Below are positions 25,588 to 34,127 of a stretch of DNA of 64,000 nt, piece by piece. The notes beneath the pieces are model-generated. The model searched no databases, was not told where the DNA came from, and saw only the letters and a program-made list of their open reading frames with translations. How positions within the stretch are numbered: the first letter of the stretch is position 1; each line of letters opens with the position of its first letter. Both the position numbers and the translations under genes were made by a program. The stretch lies in the NCBI RefSeq assembly GCF_017301735.1, contig NZ_CP071090.1:1426001-1490000 (forward strand), written 5' to 3'. The stretch is from Pyxidicoccus parkwaysis (GTDB lineage: Bacteria; Myxococcota; Myxococcia; Myxococcales; Myxococcaceae).

Positions 25588-28038
25588 GTGGATACGAAAA
25601 CGTATGTCCTCTATGCCCTGCCCATCTTCTTCGCACCGGTAGCCATCGACCTCGCGGCCGCCCGGCTTCAGCGCAAATCTCGCTACCGGCTGAATGACCT
25701 GCTCACCAACTTGATGCTGGCCATCCTCGGCATCCTGGTGGGACTGACGCTCACCGGGGCCACGCTGTATGTCTATGAGGCCGTCCGGCGGGTTGCCCCG
25801 TTCCAGCTCGGGTCCGGGGACGTGACGACGTGGCTGCTCGCCTTCGTCGTGTACGACTGCCTCTACTACTGGGGCCACCGCGCGCATCACGAGGTGGCGC
25901 TGCTCTGGGCCTTCCACTCCGTGCACCACTCCGGAGAGGACATGAACTTCGGCCTCGCGCTGCGGCAGAGCATCGTGGGCGAGGCCACGTCGTGGCCGTT
26001 CTTCATCCCCATGGCCCTGCTGGGAATCCCGCCGGGGGTGTACCTGGGCGTGGCGGTGCTCCAGCTCGCGTACCAGTACACGCTGCACAACACCTACGTG
26101 CCCGCGCTCGGAAGGGCGGAGCAATTGCTGGTGACGCCCTCGCAGCATCGCGTGCACCACAGCCGCAACCAGCCCTACATCGACAAGAACTACGGCAACA
26201 TCCTGGTGCTCTGGGACCGCCTCTTCGGCAGCTATCAGCCCGAGCTGGCCGAGCACCCACCCGTCTACGGCGTGCGGCACGGCATCCGCAGTTGGAGCCC
26301 GCTCACCGTCAACTTCCTCCCGTTCGCCGAGCTGTTCCGCAAGGCGAGGGCCTGCGGCAGTCCCCTGGACGGGCTCCGCTGCTTGTTCAAGGGACCGTCC
26401 TGGCAGCCGCCCTCGCTCTCGCGCGAGCGATTCACGGATGTGGATGACGGGCCTTCGGCCACGTTCCGCAAGTACGACCCCCGGCTCTCCGGCCGCGTGG
26501 CTGCGTACTGTGCCGTGCAATGTGCCGCGCTCATTGTCCTGTCCGCGTGGCTGATGTGGAACCTGGGGGCGTGGGGCGGCGCGGCAATCGCGGGGGCCAG
26601 CGTGCTCATCACCGCGAACGCCCTCACCCTCGGTGGTCTGCTGGAGGGCCGGAGGCGTCTCTGGCACGTGGAGCTGCTTCGGCTCGCGGGCGTGGCCCTG
26701 GCGGGTGCGCTCCTCGTGAGCGGAGTGGGCACGGCCGGGAGGACCGAGTCCATGATGCTCCTCTCCTACGCGGTGCTCAGCGCTGCATGGCTGGCCGCGC
26801 TGCGGAACGACTTCCGGCCGAGTCCTCCTGCTGAAGCGTCGCTCGACCTCCAATGGGTGTCGTCGCTGGAAGACGTGGGACAGGAGGCCTGGGGTGTCTG
26901 CTTCCCCAGGGAGGACGTGCTGAAGTCCTTCGCACTGCACCGGGCCGTCGAGGCGGCACGCCTGCCGGGCATCGAATTCCACCATCTGCTGGCCCGGCGC
27001 GAGGGCCGGGTGCTGGCCATCGTTCCCTGCTTCCGCATCCGGCTGTCCCTGACCACCGTCGCGCCCGACATCGTCAAGAAGGCGGTGGATACGGTGCGCA
27101 GGCTGTTCCCCGGCTTCCTCTGCGCCCGCGCGTTCATCGTGGGAACTCCCGTGGCCATCTGCCGGGACCTCCTGGGCGTACAGCAGGGGAGGGACGGCCC
27201 GCTCCCGGCCGAGGTGCTGAGAGCCGTCACTCGCGAGGTGCTCGACAGGGCCCGTCGGCTGCGCATGGGGTGGGTCATCATCAAGGAGCTGACGAGCCGG
27301 TTCCTGCCCCAGGTGCGGGAGGTCCTCTCGGAGTCCTTCACCCTCGTGGAGAGTGCCGCCACCACGTGGCTCTATCTGGGAGAGGAAGGCGCCGGCACCT
27401 ACCGAGAGCGGCTGCGCAAGAAGTACCGCTCCATGATGACCCACCGCGAACGCCAGCTCGTGGACAGCGGCATGCGCTGGGAGCTTCATCATGACTTCGC
27501 GCCGTACGCAGAGCGGATGGAGGCGCTGTACCTCCAGGTGCTCCATCGCTCGAAGGTCCAGTTCGAGACGCTCAACCGAGACTTCTTCGTGGAGCTGTCC
27601 CGCCGGCTCGGGAAGCGTGCCTTCGCGCTGCTGTGCTTCCAGGAAGACGAGCTGGTCGCTTTCGAGCTGTTCCTGGAGGACGCGGGTGAGGTGCATCCCG
27701 TCTACCTGGGCATGGACTACCGCCACCGGGACCAGGGTGCGCTGTACTTCAATTGCATCTACAAAATCGTGGAGCAGGCCGAGGCGCGCGGAAAGGCCGT
27801 CGTGGAGCTGGGCCAGACGAGCTACGCCGCCAAGGCGAGTCTCGGTGCCGTGGTCGACCGGCTCTACCTGGCCGTCCGTCACCTGAATCCCGCCGTCAAT
27901 CTCCTGCTGCGAGTCTTCCGCCGCGCGCTGTTTCCCCCAACGCAAGTGCCCAGGCGGCAGCGGGTGTTCAGGGACATGCGGGCCAACGACGAGGCCCTCG
28001 TGCGACACGGCGTCCACTTCGAGGAGGCCCTGTCATGA
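25588..28038 (+). CDS. Fatty acid hydroxylase / sterol desaturase fused to a COG3146-type N-acyltransferase
   Basis: 816 residues from GTG 25588, preceded by GGAG at 25578. Residues 1-260 form a membrane di-iron hydroxylase with His boxes HRAHH (97-101), HSVHHS (110-115) and HRVHH (187-191) between hydrophobic helices. Residues 300-405 add further membrane helices. Residues 420-816 look like an acyl-CoA N-acyltransferase of the GNAT-like COG3146/FemAB type (GIEFHHLLARREGRVLAIVPCF, PVYLGMDYRHRDQGALYFN). Bacterial ceramide synthase belongs to a similar family. I infer one protein that N-acylates and hydroxylates a sphingoid-like product of the upstream synthase. Such a fusion is not familiar to me. 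The stop overlaps the next start. Confidence 0.75.
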   Translation: MDTKTYVLYALPIFFAPVAIDLAAARLQRKSRYRLNDLLTNLMLAILGILVGLTLTGATLYVYEAVRRVAPFQLGSGDVTTWLLAFVVYDCLYYWGHRAHHEVALLWAFHSVHHSGEDMNFGLALRQSIVGEATSWPFFIPMALLGIPPGVYLGVAVLQLAYQYTLHNTYVPALGRAEQLLVTPSQHRVHHSRNQPYIDKNYGNILVLWDRLFGSYQPELAEHPPVYGVRHGIRSWSPLTVNFLPFAELFRKARACGSPLDGLRCLFKGPSWQPPSLSRERFTDVDDGPSATFRKYDPRLSGRVAAYCAVQCAALIVLSAWLMWNLGAWGGAAIAGASVLITANALTLGGLLEGRRRLWHVELLRLAGVALAGALLVSGVGTAGRTESMMLLSYAVLSAAWLAALRNDFRPSPPAEASLDLQWVSSLEDVGQEAWGVCFPREDVLKSFALHRAVEAARLPGIEFHHLLARREGRVLAIVPCFRIRLSLTTVAPDIVKKAVDTVRRLFPGFLCARAFIVGTPVAICRDLLGVQQGRDGPLPAEVLRAVTREVLDRARRLRMGWVIIKELTSRFLPQVREVLSESFTLVESAATTWLYLGEEGAGTYRERLRKKYRSMMTHRERQLVDSGMRWELHHDFAPYAERMEALYLQVLHRSKVQFETLNRDFFVELSRRLGKRAFALLCFQEDELVAFELFLEDAGEVHPVYLGMDYRHRDQGALYFNCIYKIVEQAEARGKAVVELGQTSYAAKASLGAVVDRLYLAVRHLNPAVNLLLRVFRRALFPPTQVPRRQRVFRDMRANDEALVRHGVHFEEALS

Positions 28039-29288
28039 GCCGGTGTCTGGAGCCGCTGGAAGTCAGGGTCGTTGCGTCCATCCGAGACGTGCCCGGAACA
28101 CACTGGGACGACACCGTGGCCCGGGGACACCCCTTCAAGAGCAGCGCCTTCCTGTCATGCCTGGAGGACGCCTTCCCGGAGCGATGCTTCGCGTATGTGC
28201 TCATGCTTCGAGGAGGGAGACTGGTGGGACTGGCGCTCGTCACCGAGGAGCGGTTCGACCTGGGCCTGCGCCTTTCCGCAGCGGCAGAGCGCGTGGCCTC
28301 GCGAGTGCGCCGGCTGCTCCCGGGCTTCCTCACGGTGCGCCTGGCCATGGTGGGCACGATGGAGACGGCCCAGCGTCATTGGTGGGTCGACACCCGGCTG
28401 CTGTCCGAGGAGGAGTTCGCCGACGCGCTCCTCGTGGCCTGCGAGGAGGCCTGCCCTCGCGCGGACCTGCTGGTCGTCCGCGACTTCATGGAGGGGGACG
28501 ACGCAGACGCAAGAATGGAAGCGCGATTCCTCTCGAGGGGCTTCCGTCCGGCGCGAAACCTGCCGCTCGCCGTCGTCGAGCTCGAGGGCCGTGACTTCGA
28601 CGCGCACCTCCGACGACTCAGGCGGAAGCCCAGGGCCAGCGTGAGCAAGCAGCTCGCGGCCGCGAGGCGGCTCGGGCTGAAGCTGGAGCGCGTCCATGAC
28701 TTCCGGCCCCTGCTGCCCGAGTGCTACCCGCTCTACCTGCAGGTCCACCACCACGCCACCGAGCTCAAGCGGCCCCCCATTCCGCGAAGCTTCTTCGAAC
28801 ACGTATCGGAGCGGCTGCCCGGGGAGAGCAGCCTGCTGACGCTGCGGACCTCGGATGGGCAGCTCGTCGGGTTCGTGCTCTCGGGCACGTCCGGCCGCGT
28901 CCACAACCCCTTCGTCCTGGGGATGGACTACGCACGCTCCCGCGAGCTGCCCATCTACTACAGCCTGCTGGGCGGGGAGCTCGCGTACGCGGCCGAGCGC
29001 GGGTGCATGCAGGTCGACCTCGGGGTGACGTGCTACTTCATCAAGCAGACCCTGGGGGCCACGCTCGAAGGCATGCGCATGGTCGCGCGGCTCCGTTCTC
29101 GCTGGCTGCGACCATTCCTGAGTCCGCTGCTGCCCGTCCTGCTGAGCGAGAAGCAGCCTGAGCGGCGGCGGACGTTCCGACACACGGAGACCGGGGCGCC
29201 TCAGCGCACGGGGGCGTCCGGGTCGTTCACCGGCACGCCGGCCAGTCGCAGCACGCGCAGGGCATTGGTGGTGTCCACCACGCCCTGA
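28035..29288 (+). CDS. Second COG3146-like N-acyltransferase
   Basis: 417 residues, start coupled by ATGA (28035-28038). The N-terminal segment VRVVASIRDVPGTHWDDTV with HPFKSSAFLSCLEDAFPE is close to the COG3146 start (wDxxxxxNPFxxxxFLxxLE). A C-terminal GNAT-like half has NPFVLGMDYARSRELPIYYSLL and a conserved YAAERGCMQVDLG. It is homologous to the second half of the preceding protein. It probably transfers an acyl chain to an amino lipid. The last 88 bases overlap the opposite-strand MutS-like gene, and the Arg/Thr-rich final 30 residues do not resemble the family, so the coding end may have been extended by loss of a stop. Confidence 0.78.
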   Translation: MSRCLEPLEVRVVASIRDVPGTHWDDTVARGHPFKSSAFLSCLEDAFPERCFAYVLMLRGGRLVGLALVTEERFDLGLRLSAAAERVASRVRRLLPGFLTVRLAMVGTMETAQRHWWVDTRLLSEEEFADALLVACEEACPRADLLVVRDFMEGDDADARMEARFLSRGFRPARNLPLAVVELEGRDFDAHLRRLRRKPRASVSKQLAAARRLGLKLERVHDFRPLLPECYPLYLQVHHHATELKRPPIPRSFFEHVSERLPGESSLLTLRTSDGQLVGFVLSGTSGRVHNPFVLGMDYARSRELPIYYSLLGGELAYAAERGCMQVDLGVTCYFIKQTLGATLEGMRMVARLRSRWLRPFLSPLLPVLLSEKQPERRRTFRHTETGAPQRTGASGSFTGTPASRSTRRALVVSTTP

Positions 29289-31039
29289 CGGAGCTTGTAG
29301 TCGAACACCATCTGCTCGCCCTCCAGGTGGTCGCGGAAGTGGACGTTGACCACGTGCGTGCCGGGCTCATCCGCGAGCGCGGCCAGGGACAAGTCGTGGG
29401 TCGTCACCGCGCCGCACGCGCCCGTGGCCAGCAACAGGCGCAGCACCTCGCGCGAGGCAATCTGCCGCTCGCGCGTGTTGGTGCCGAGCAGGATTTCGTC
29501 GAGCAGGAACAGCGCCTGGCCCTTCGCCGCCTGGGCCGCGTCCAGCACCGCCTTGATTCGCTGTACCTCCGCGTAGAAGTACGACACCCCGCGCTCCAGC
29601 GAGTCCTTCACGCGCATGCTCGTGAGCACCTGGAGTGGAGACAGGCGGAACGTCTTCGCGCACACCGGCGCGCCCGCAAGCGCCAGCACCACGTTGGCGC
29701 CCACCGCGCGCATCAGCGTCGTCTTGCCGCTCATGTTGGAGCCGGTGATGAGCAGCGCATGCCGGGGACCGGGCAGGGACACGTCGTTGGGCACCGGTGA
29801 GTCGAGCAGGGGATGTCCCAGCTCCGTCGCTTCGACACGTGGGCCCTGCGGCTCCAGCACCGGCCAGGCGAACGCGGGCCTGTCATGCGCGAGCCCCGCC
29901 ACGCACGACAGGGCCTCCAGCTCCGCGAGCGCCTCGAACCAGTGCCGCACCTGCGAACCGTGCGCGGCGCGCCAGCGCTCCAGGGCGAACAGCGCGTGGA
30001 TGTCCCACAGCGTGAGCCAGTGCACCAGCGGGTGGAACTGGTGCCGTTTGAATTCGATGAAGGAGAACAGCCGGCTGAAGCGCGCGAAGTGCGCGGACAC
30101 GGGCTTGCCCCCTGGCGGCTGCAATCCGGACTGGAGCTGGCGCAGCTTCGGGTGCTCGAAGCGCTGGCCCTCCACGCGCTCGAAGATGGGCGCGTAGCGG
30201 ACGAAGCCGCGCTCTCCCGCCTCCACGTTCCGGTCCATGGCCTGCAACGTGCGGCGGGTGATGAGCGCCACCACGAGCTGCGCGCCGAGCCCCAGCCACA
30301 CCGTGGACTCCGGCAGCACGCCGAAGTTGCCCAGGATGTAGAGGGTAAGGGTGATGATTGGCAGCACAACGGCCACCGGTCGCGCCCAGCGGATGGAGTC
30401 CAGCGACGGCCCGGCCTCCGCCCAGCGGATGAACAGGGCCGGCTCGGCCTTCTCGCGCGCCACCACCCGCGAGTCCACGCAGAGGTCCTGACGGAAGTCC
30501 ACGCGCGGGGCCAACTCGCGCGCCGCGCCCTGGCGCGCCTCCACCTCCGCCGCCGGGGCCGCGCCGGACAGCCACGCCGCCAGTCGCTCCTCTCCCGTGC
30601 GCGTCGCGGTCTCGTTCATCAACTGGAAGAGGCTGCCCTGGCCGAAGACGTCCAGGTCCGGCGTGTACAGGTGGTTGGCGGAGAGGAAGCGCTCGCCGCG
30701 CTCGGTGAACTCGTGCCAGCCGCGTCCGAGCCGCGCGAGGCCTCGCTCATTGAGCAGCACGTACAGCTTCGCCCGGGCCTCACGGCGGAAGACCTGGTGG
30801 TGCAGGACGGCGAGCACGCCGTACACGACGACGGCGGCCGCCGCGCCCCACCACCACACCTTCGCGAGCTTCCCCGCGAGGGTGAAGCCTGCGATGCCGG
30901 CGGCGGCCAGGAAGGCGAGGGTGCGCAGGTTGGCGTAGCGGGCGCTCACGCTGTCCAGCGCGGTCAGGTCCGCCTGCGCGGCGGCGCGGCGTTCGGTGTA
31001 CGTGCGGTGCGGGGATGGATTCTCGGCGGGGGCGGACAC
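29201..31039 (-). CDS. Membrane-anchored MutS-like ATPase
   Basis: 612 residues. Two hydrophobic segments near the N-terminus (about 43-82) and two at about 220-262 suggest membrane insertion. The C-terminal 200 residues are a MutS ABC-type ATPase: Walker A GSNMSGKTTL (433-442), Walker B ALFLLDEILLGTNTRER, and the MutS His in TTHDLSLA. The mismatch-recognition and connector domains of MutS1 and the Smr domain of MutS2 are missing. This architecture is a recurrent but uncharacterised group of MutS-related proteins; a role in mismatch repair should not be assumed. Its 3' end overlaps the convergent acyltransferase gene by 88 bases. Confidence 0.82.
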   Translation of the reverse strand: MSAPAENPSPHRTYTERRAAAQADLTALDSVSARYANLRTLAFLAAAGIAGFTLAGKLAKVWWWGAAAAVVVYGVLAVLHHQVFRREARAKLYVLLNERGLARLGRGWHEFTERGERFLSANHLYTPDLDVFGQGSLFQLMNETATRTGEERLAAWLSGAAPAAEVEARQGAARELAPRVDFRQDLCVDSRVVAREKAEPALFIRWAEAGPSLDSIRWARPVAVVLPIITLTLYILGNFGVLPESTVWLGLGAQLVVALITRRTLQAMDRNVEAGERGFVRYAPIFERVEGQRFEHPKLRQLQSGLQPPGGKPVSAHFARFSRLFSFIEFKRHQFHPLVHWLTLWDIHALFALERWRAAHGSQVRHWFEALAELEALSCVAGLAHDRPAFAWPVLEPQGPRVEATELGHPLLDSPVPNDVSLPGPRHALLITGSNMSGKTTLMRAVGANVVLALAGAPVCAKTFRLSPLQVLTSMRVKDSLERGVSYFYAEVQRIKAVLDAAQAAKGQALFLLDEILLGTNTRERQIASREVLRLLLATGACGAVTTHDLSLAALADEPGTHVVNVHFRDHLEGEQMVFDYKLRQGVVDTTNALRVLRLAGVPVNDPDAPVR

Positions 31040-31114
31040 GGCCGCGCATGCTGTGCGCGCGGAGGGCCCAGGGCAAGCGGCGGATTCGACTCCGTGACAC
31101 GGAGCGGACGGAGA

Positions 31115-31168
31115 TGGCCCTCAGCCCCAGAGCTCGCGGGGCGGCCCGTGCACCCCGCTCCCTTCGAA
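31115..31168 (-). repeat. Duplicated remnant of the dgcA 3' end (left copy of a direct repeat)
   Basis: Bases 31115-31146 are identical over 32 bases to 31919-31950, which contain the last codons and stop of the racemase gene. Beyond the identical core, similarity fades but still encodes FEGS....PPRELWG-stop. This copy has no gene attached. A 15-bp palindrome, CTCCGTG-A-CACGGAG (31090-31104), lies just to its left. Confidence 0.75.
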
Positions 31169-31265
31169 GCACCTCCCTCCCGCGTTGGAGTGGAACCCGG
31201 TGCGGGAAGGAGATGTCCCGTGGGCCCACGCTCAGGCGGGCTCACGGGCGGAATCTCGGACGGGC

Positions 31266-31472
31266 TCAGCAACTGAAGTCGCAGATCCCCCAGCAGCGGA
31301 AGCACGCGCTCTCGCAGGTGGGGTTACCCGCGCATTGGGAACAGTCATCCTGGCCACAGCCCGAGCAACACGGACGGGCGGCGGTCTCCTCGCTGCCCAG
31401 CGTCGCGGAGCCCACGGCAGTGGCAACTCCCAGCAGCATTCCCAGCAGTCCCATCATCAAGGTCTTCTTCAT
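31266..31472 (-). CDS. Small secreted cysteine-rich protein
   Basis: 68 residues. The signal peptide MKKTLMMGLLGMLLGVATAVGS is followed by a short mature part with ten cysteines, including PCCSGCGQDDCSQC and the C-terminal CFRCWGICDFSC. An excellent GGAGG sits six bases upstream of the ATG. The pattern suggests a disulfide-rich or metal-binding secreted peptide. I do not recognise the family. It lies in the block bounded by the duplicated dgcA 3' end, in DNA with lower GC than its surroundings, so it may be acquired. Confidence 0.72.
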   Translation of the reverse strand: MKKTLMMGLLGMLLGVATAVGSATLGSEETAARPCCSGCGQDDCSQCAGNPTCESACFRCWGICDFSC

Positions 31473-31647
31473 GTTGCCTCCAGACAGAGGGTGAAGGTCT
31501 CGACCCGAGCGGCCCCGAGCGGGGATGCTCGGCGAGGGAGGTTGATGGTAGATAAACCAGACGGGCAGTGGCAATGTGCTTGCTCTATTTGATGAGCAAT
31601 CATTGACTCGTGCGGGTGTCAGTAGTGGTTTACCCTTAGGCTTCAGG

Positions 31648-31924
31648 CCGTCTCCTGATTCACCCTTTGTCTTCGAGCCCCGGCTCATCCTGTCGAGCTC
31701 CAGGTCGCCGACGGTGGCGGCGGGAGACCGGCTGGTGATGGACAAGCTGTCCTATCGTTTCCAGGCTCCGCGTGCCGGAGACCTCGTGGTGTTCGAGCAG
31801 TCCACCACCGAGGCCCGGCGTGAGGGAGAGCCCGTGCCTCCGTCGCTCAAGCGAGTGATTGCCGTGCATGGGCAGAGCGTGGAGGTGCGGGGAGGACAGG
31901 TGCTCGTGGATGGGCAGGTGGCCC
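31648..31924 (+). pseudogene. Signal peptidase I (LepB) fragment
   Basis: The frame shows PFVFEPRLILSSSRSPTVAAGDRLVMDKLSYRF in two pieces and then LKRVIAVHGQSVEVRGGQVLVDG. These match the catalytic-Ser region (IPSGSMxPT, here ILSSSRSPT with Met replaced by Arg) and the catalytic-Lys region (KRVIAxxG) of signal peptidase I. The N-terminal membrane anchor and the C-terminal third are missing. The frame runs straight into the duplicated dgcA 3' sequence. It is therefore a truncated remnant, probably brought in with the neighbouring peptide gene. Confidence 0.7.
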
Positions 31925-31950
31925 TCAGCCCCAGAGCTCGCGGGGCGGCC
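31919..31950 (+). repeat. Right copy of the 32-bp direct repeat (functional dgcA 3' end)
   Basis: Identical to 31115-31146. Contains the stop codon of the racemase gene (TCA at 31925-31927 on the plus strand). Together the copies bracket about 770 bp with the Cys-rich peptide gene and the signal-peptidase fragment. Confidence 0.8.
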
Positions 31951-32917
31951 AGAACATCTCACTCCCCTCGAACCGGATGCCCGGCACGCGGTCCTTGGAG
32001 AGCAGCAGCGGCCCGTCCAGGTCCACCACGGCGGCGTCCTGGGCCACGAGCATCGCGGGCGCCATGGCCAGCGACGTCGCCACCATGCAGCCCACCATGA
32101 GCTGAAGCCCTTCCCCCCGCGCGGCCGAGGCGAGCGCCAGCGCCTCCGTCAGCCCACCCGTCTTGTCCAGCTTGATGTTGATGGCGTCGTACTTCCCGAG
32201 CAGCGCCCCCAGCCCATGCCGGTCATGCGCGGACTCGTCGGCGCACACGGGCACCGAGCGACGCAGGCCCTGCAGCGCGCCGTCATTTCCCGCCGGCAGC
32301 GGCTGCTCCACCATGACGACGCCCAATTCCGCGCACGCGTCGAGCAGGGCGGGCAGCACCTCCGGCTTCCATCCCTCGTTCGCATCCACGATGAGACGGC
32401 TCGACGGCGCCCCCGCGCGGATGGCGCGCAGCCGCTCGATGTCCTCCTCGCCGCGCCCGAGCTTCACCTTCAACAACGGCCGGTGCGCCGCCTTCTCCGC
32501 CGCCGCGCGCATTGCCTCCGTCGTGTCCAGGCTCAGCGTGTACGCGGTGACGAGTGGATGCGGCGCGGAGGCCAGGCCCGCCAGCTCCCAGACAGGCCGG
32601 CCGCTGCGCTTCGCCTCCAAATCCCACAGCGCGCAGTCCAGCGCATTGCGCGCGGCCTTCGGCTCCAGCACCGCCGCGATTCCATCTCGCTCCAGCCCCG
32701 CCTCGATGCGCGGGCGGGCCGCCTCCAGCGCGGACATGACGCCCTCCAGCGTCTCGCCGTAGCGGGCATACGGCACACACTCCCCGCGCCCCACGGCGCC
32801 GCCTTCCTCCAGCGTGACGACCACCACCTCCGCGGACGTCTTGGAGCCACGGGAGATGGTGAAGCGCCCGGCGATGGGCCAGCTCTCATGTGTGACGGTG
32901 AGCTTGCGCATGGACAT
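31925..32917 (-). CDS. dgcA: N-acetyl-D-glutamate racemase / dipeptide epimerase family (DgcA)
   Basis: 330 residues of the enolase superfamily, muconate-lactonizing/Ala-Glu epimerase branch. The catalytic Lys pair is in LLKVKLG and IKLDKTGG, with metal ligands in DANEGW, EQPLP and ADES. Members were long called L-Ala-D/L-Glu epimerase. Paired with a DUF1611 protein, the family is now known as DgcA, converting N-acetyl-D-glutamate to the L form. The gene starts at the base after the dgcN stop, so translation is coupled. Together the two genes allow use of D-glutamate, for instance from peptidoglycan of prey. Alternative: a murein dipeptide epimerase. Confidence 0.83.
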   Translation of the reverse strand: MSMRKLTVTHESWPIAGRFTISRGSKTSAEVVVVTLEEGGAVGRGECVPYARYGETLEGVMSALEAARPRIEAGLERDGIAAVLEPKAARNALDCALWDLEAKRSGRPVWELAGLASAPHPLVTAYTLSLDTTEAMRAAAEKAAHRPLLKVKLGRGEEDIERLRAIRAGAPSSRLIVDANEGWKPEVLPALLDACAELGVVMVEQPLPAGNDGALQGLRRSVPVCADESAHDRHGLGALLGKYDAINIKLDKTGGLTEALALASAARGEGLQLMVGCMVATSLAMAPAMLVAQDAAVVDLDGPLLLSKDRVPGIRFEGSEMFWPPRELWG

Positions 32918-33934
32918 TCAGCTCCTGGCAGGGAAGCGGCGAGCCAGCTCGTCGACGAGCGGACCGACGCCGGTGCGGATGGGGTCTACACAGGGCAGCC
33001 CGTGCTCACGGCCCGTGCGCTCCAGCAACTCCAGCGCCTCCTTCTCACCCAGGTGCTCGGTGTTGATGGCGAGCCCCGTGCACTGGATGCGCGGGTTGGT
33101 GAGCTGTCCCTCCAGAATCGTCCGGTCGATGACCGCCTGGATGGAGGGGAGGGGATGCTGCACGCCGCGCATCTTCGTGCGCGTGGGCTCGTGGCAGACG
33201 ATGAAGGCGTCCGGCTGCGCGCCGTGGAGCAGCCCCAGCGTGACGCCCGCGAAGGACGGGTGGAACAGCGAGCCCTGGCCCTCCACCAAATCCCAGTGGT
33301 CCGCGTCGTTGGCCGGGGTGAGCCACTCGGCCGCGCCCGCGACGAAGTCGGACACCACCGCGTCGATGGCCACGCCGCGCCCGGAGATGAAGATGCCCGT
33401 CTGCCCGGTGGCGCGGAAGTCCGCATCGAGGCCGCGCGCGCGCATCTCCTTCTCCAGCGCGAGCACCGTGTACTTCTTCCCCACCGAGCAGTCCGTGCCC
33501 ACCGTCAGCAGCCGCAGGCCCGGGCGCTTCGTGCCCTTGCCGGTGGCGAAGTCCAGGTCGGGGATGCGCACGTCGTGCAGCTTGCGGCCATTGCGCGCGG
33601 CCGCCGCGGCGATGGCGGGAAATGAGCCCAGCCGCTTGTGCAACCCGGTGGCGATGTCCATCCCCGCGTCGAGCGCCTCCACCAGCTTGCCAATCCAGTG
33701 CTCCGGCAGCACGCCGCCCGCGTTGGCCACGCCCACGATGAGCGTCTTCGCGCCCTTCGCCTTCGCCTGGGCAATGTCCAGGTCGGGGAGGCCGCAGTCG
33801 GCCTTGCAGCCCTCCAGCCGGAGCTGGCCCACGCACCACTCGGGCCGCCAGTCGACGATGCCGTGCGCCGTCTTCGCCGCGAGCTGGTCGGGCACGTCAC
33901 CCAGGAACAGAAGGTAGGGCTTCTCTATCTCCAC
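32918..33934 (-). CDS. dgcN: D-glutamate N-acetyltransferase (DUF1611 family, DgcN)
   Basis: 338 residues. The N-terminal alpha/beta domain contains VGVANAGGVLPEHW. A P-loop domain follows with VGTDCSVGKKYT (145-156) and DLVEGQGSLFHPSFAGVTLGLLHGA, signatures of DUF1611. The DgcN enzyme of this family acetylates D-glutamate using acetyl-CoA, feeding the DgcA racemase encoded directly downstream. Length and the two-gene arrangement match the known D-glutamate catabolism pair. No transporter or regulator gene is adjacent. Confidence 0.83.
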   Translation of the reverse strand: MEIEKPYLLFLGDVPDQLAAKTAHGIVDWRPEWCVGQLRLEGCKADCGLPDLDIAQAKAKGAKTLIVGVANAGGVLPEHWIGKLVEALDAGMDIATGLHKRLGSFPAIAAAAARNGRKLHDVRIPDLDFATGKGTKRPGLRLLTVGTDCSVGKKYTVLALEKEMRARGLDADFRATGQTGIFISGRGVAIDAVVSDFVAGAAEWLTPANDADHWDLVEGQGSLFHPSFAGVTLGLLHGAQPDAFIVCHEPTRTKMRGVQHPLPSIQAVIDRTILEGQLTNPRIQCTGLAINTEHLGEKEALELLERTGREHGLPCVDPIRTGVGPLVDELARRFPARS

Positions 33935-34127
33935 CAGTGGCCTCCGCGCCCCACGTCCGGGGGTTGTGGGGCGGGCTTTTCAGCACGCCCACACGGCCCG
34001 GGCAAGGTCGTCGCTCACCTCTGTCGGGGCTTGTACGTAGGGCTCCCGCGTGTCCAGGCGAGGAGCGGGCGCTGCCGTACCTTCCAGGTTACACTTCGGG
34101 GTCGTCTTCGAACTGGGGGAGCTTCCG

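Noticed and set aside
31473-31745. N-terminal extension of the Cys-rich protein to a 159-residue frame
   Set aside because: The internal ATG at 31472 has a perfect GGAGG and starts a signal peptide; the extension is antisense to the signal-peptidase fragment.
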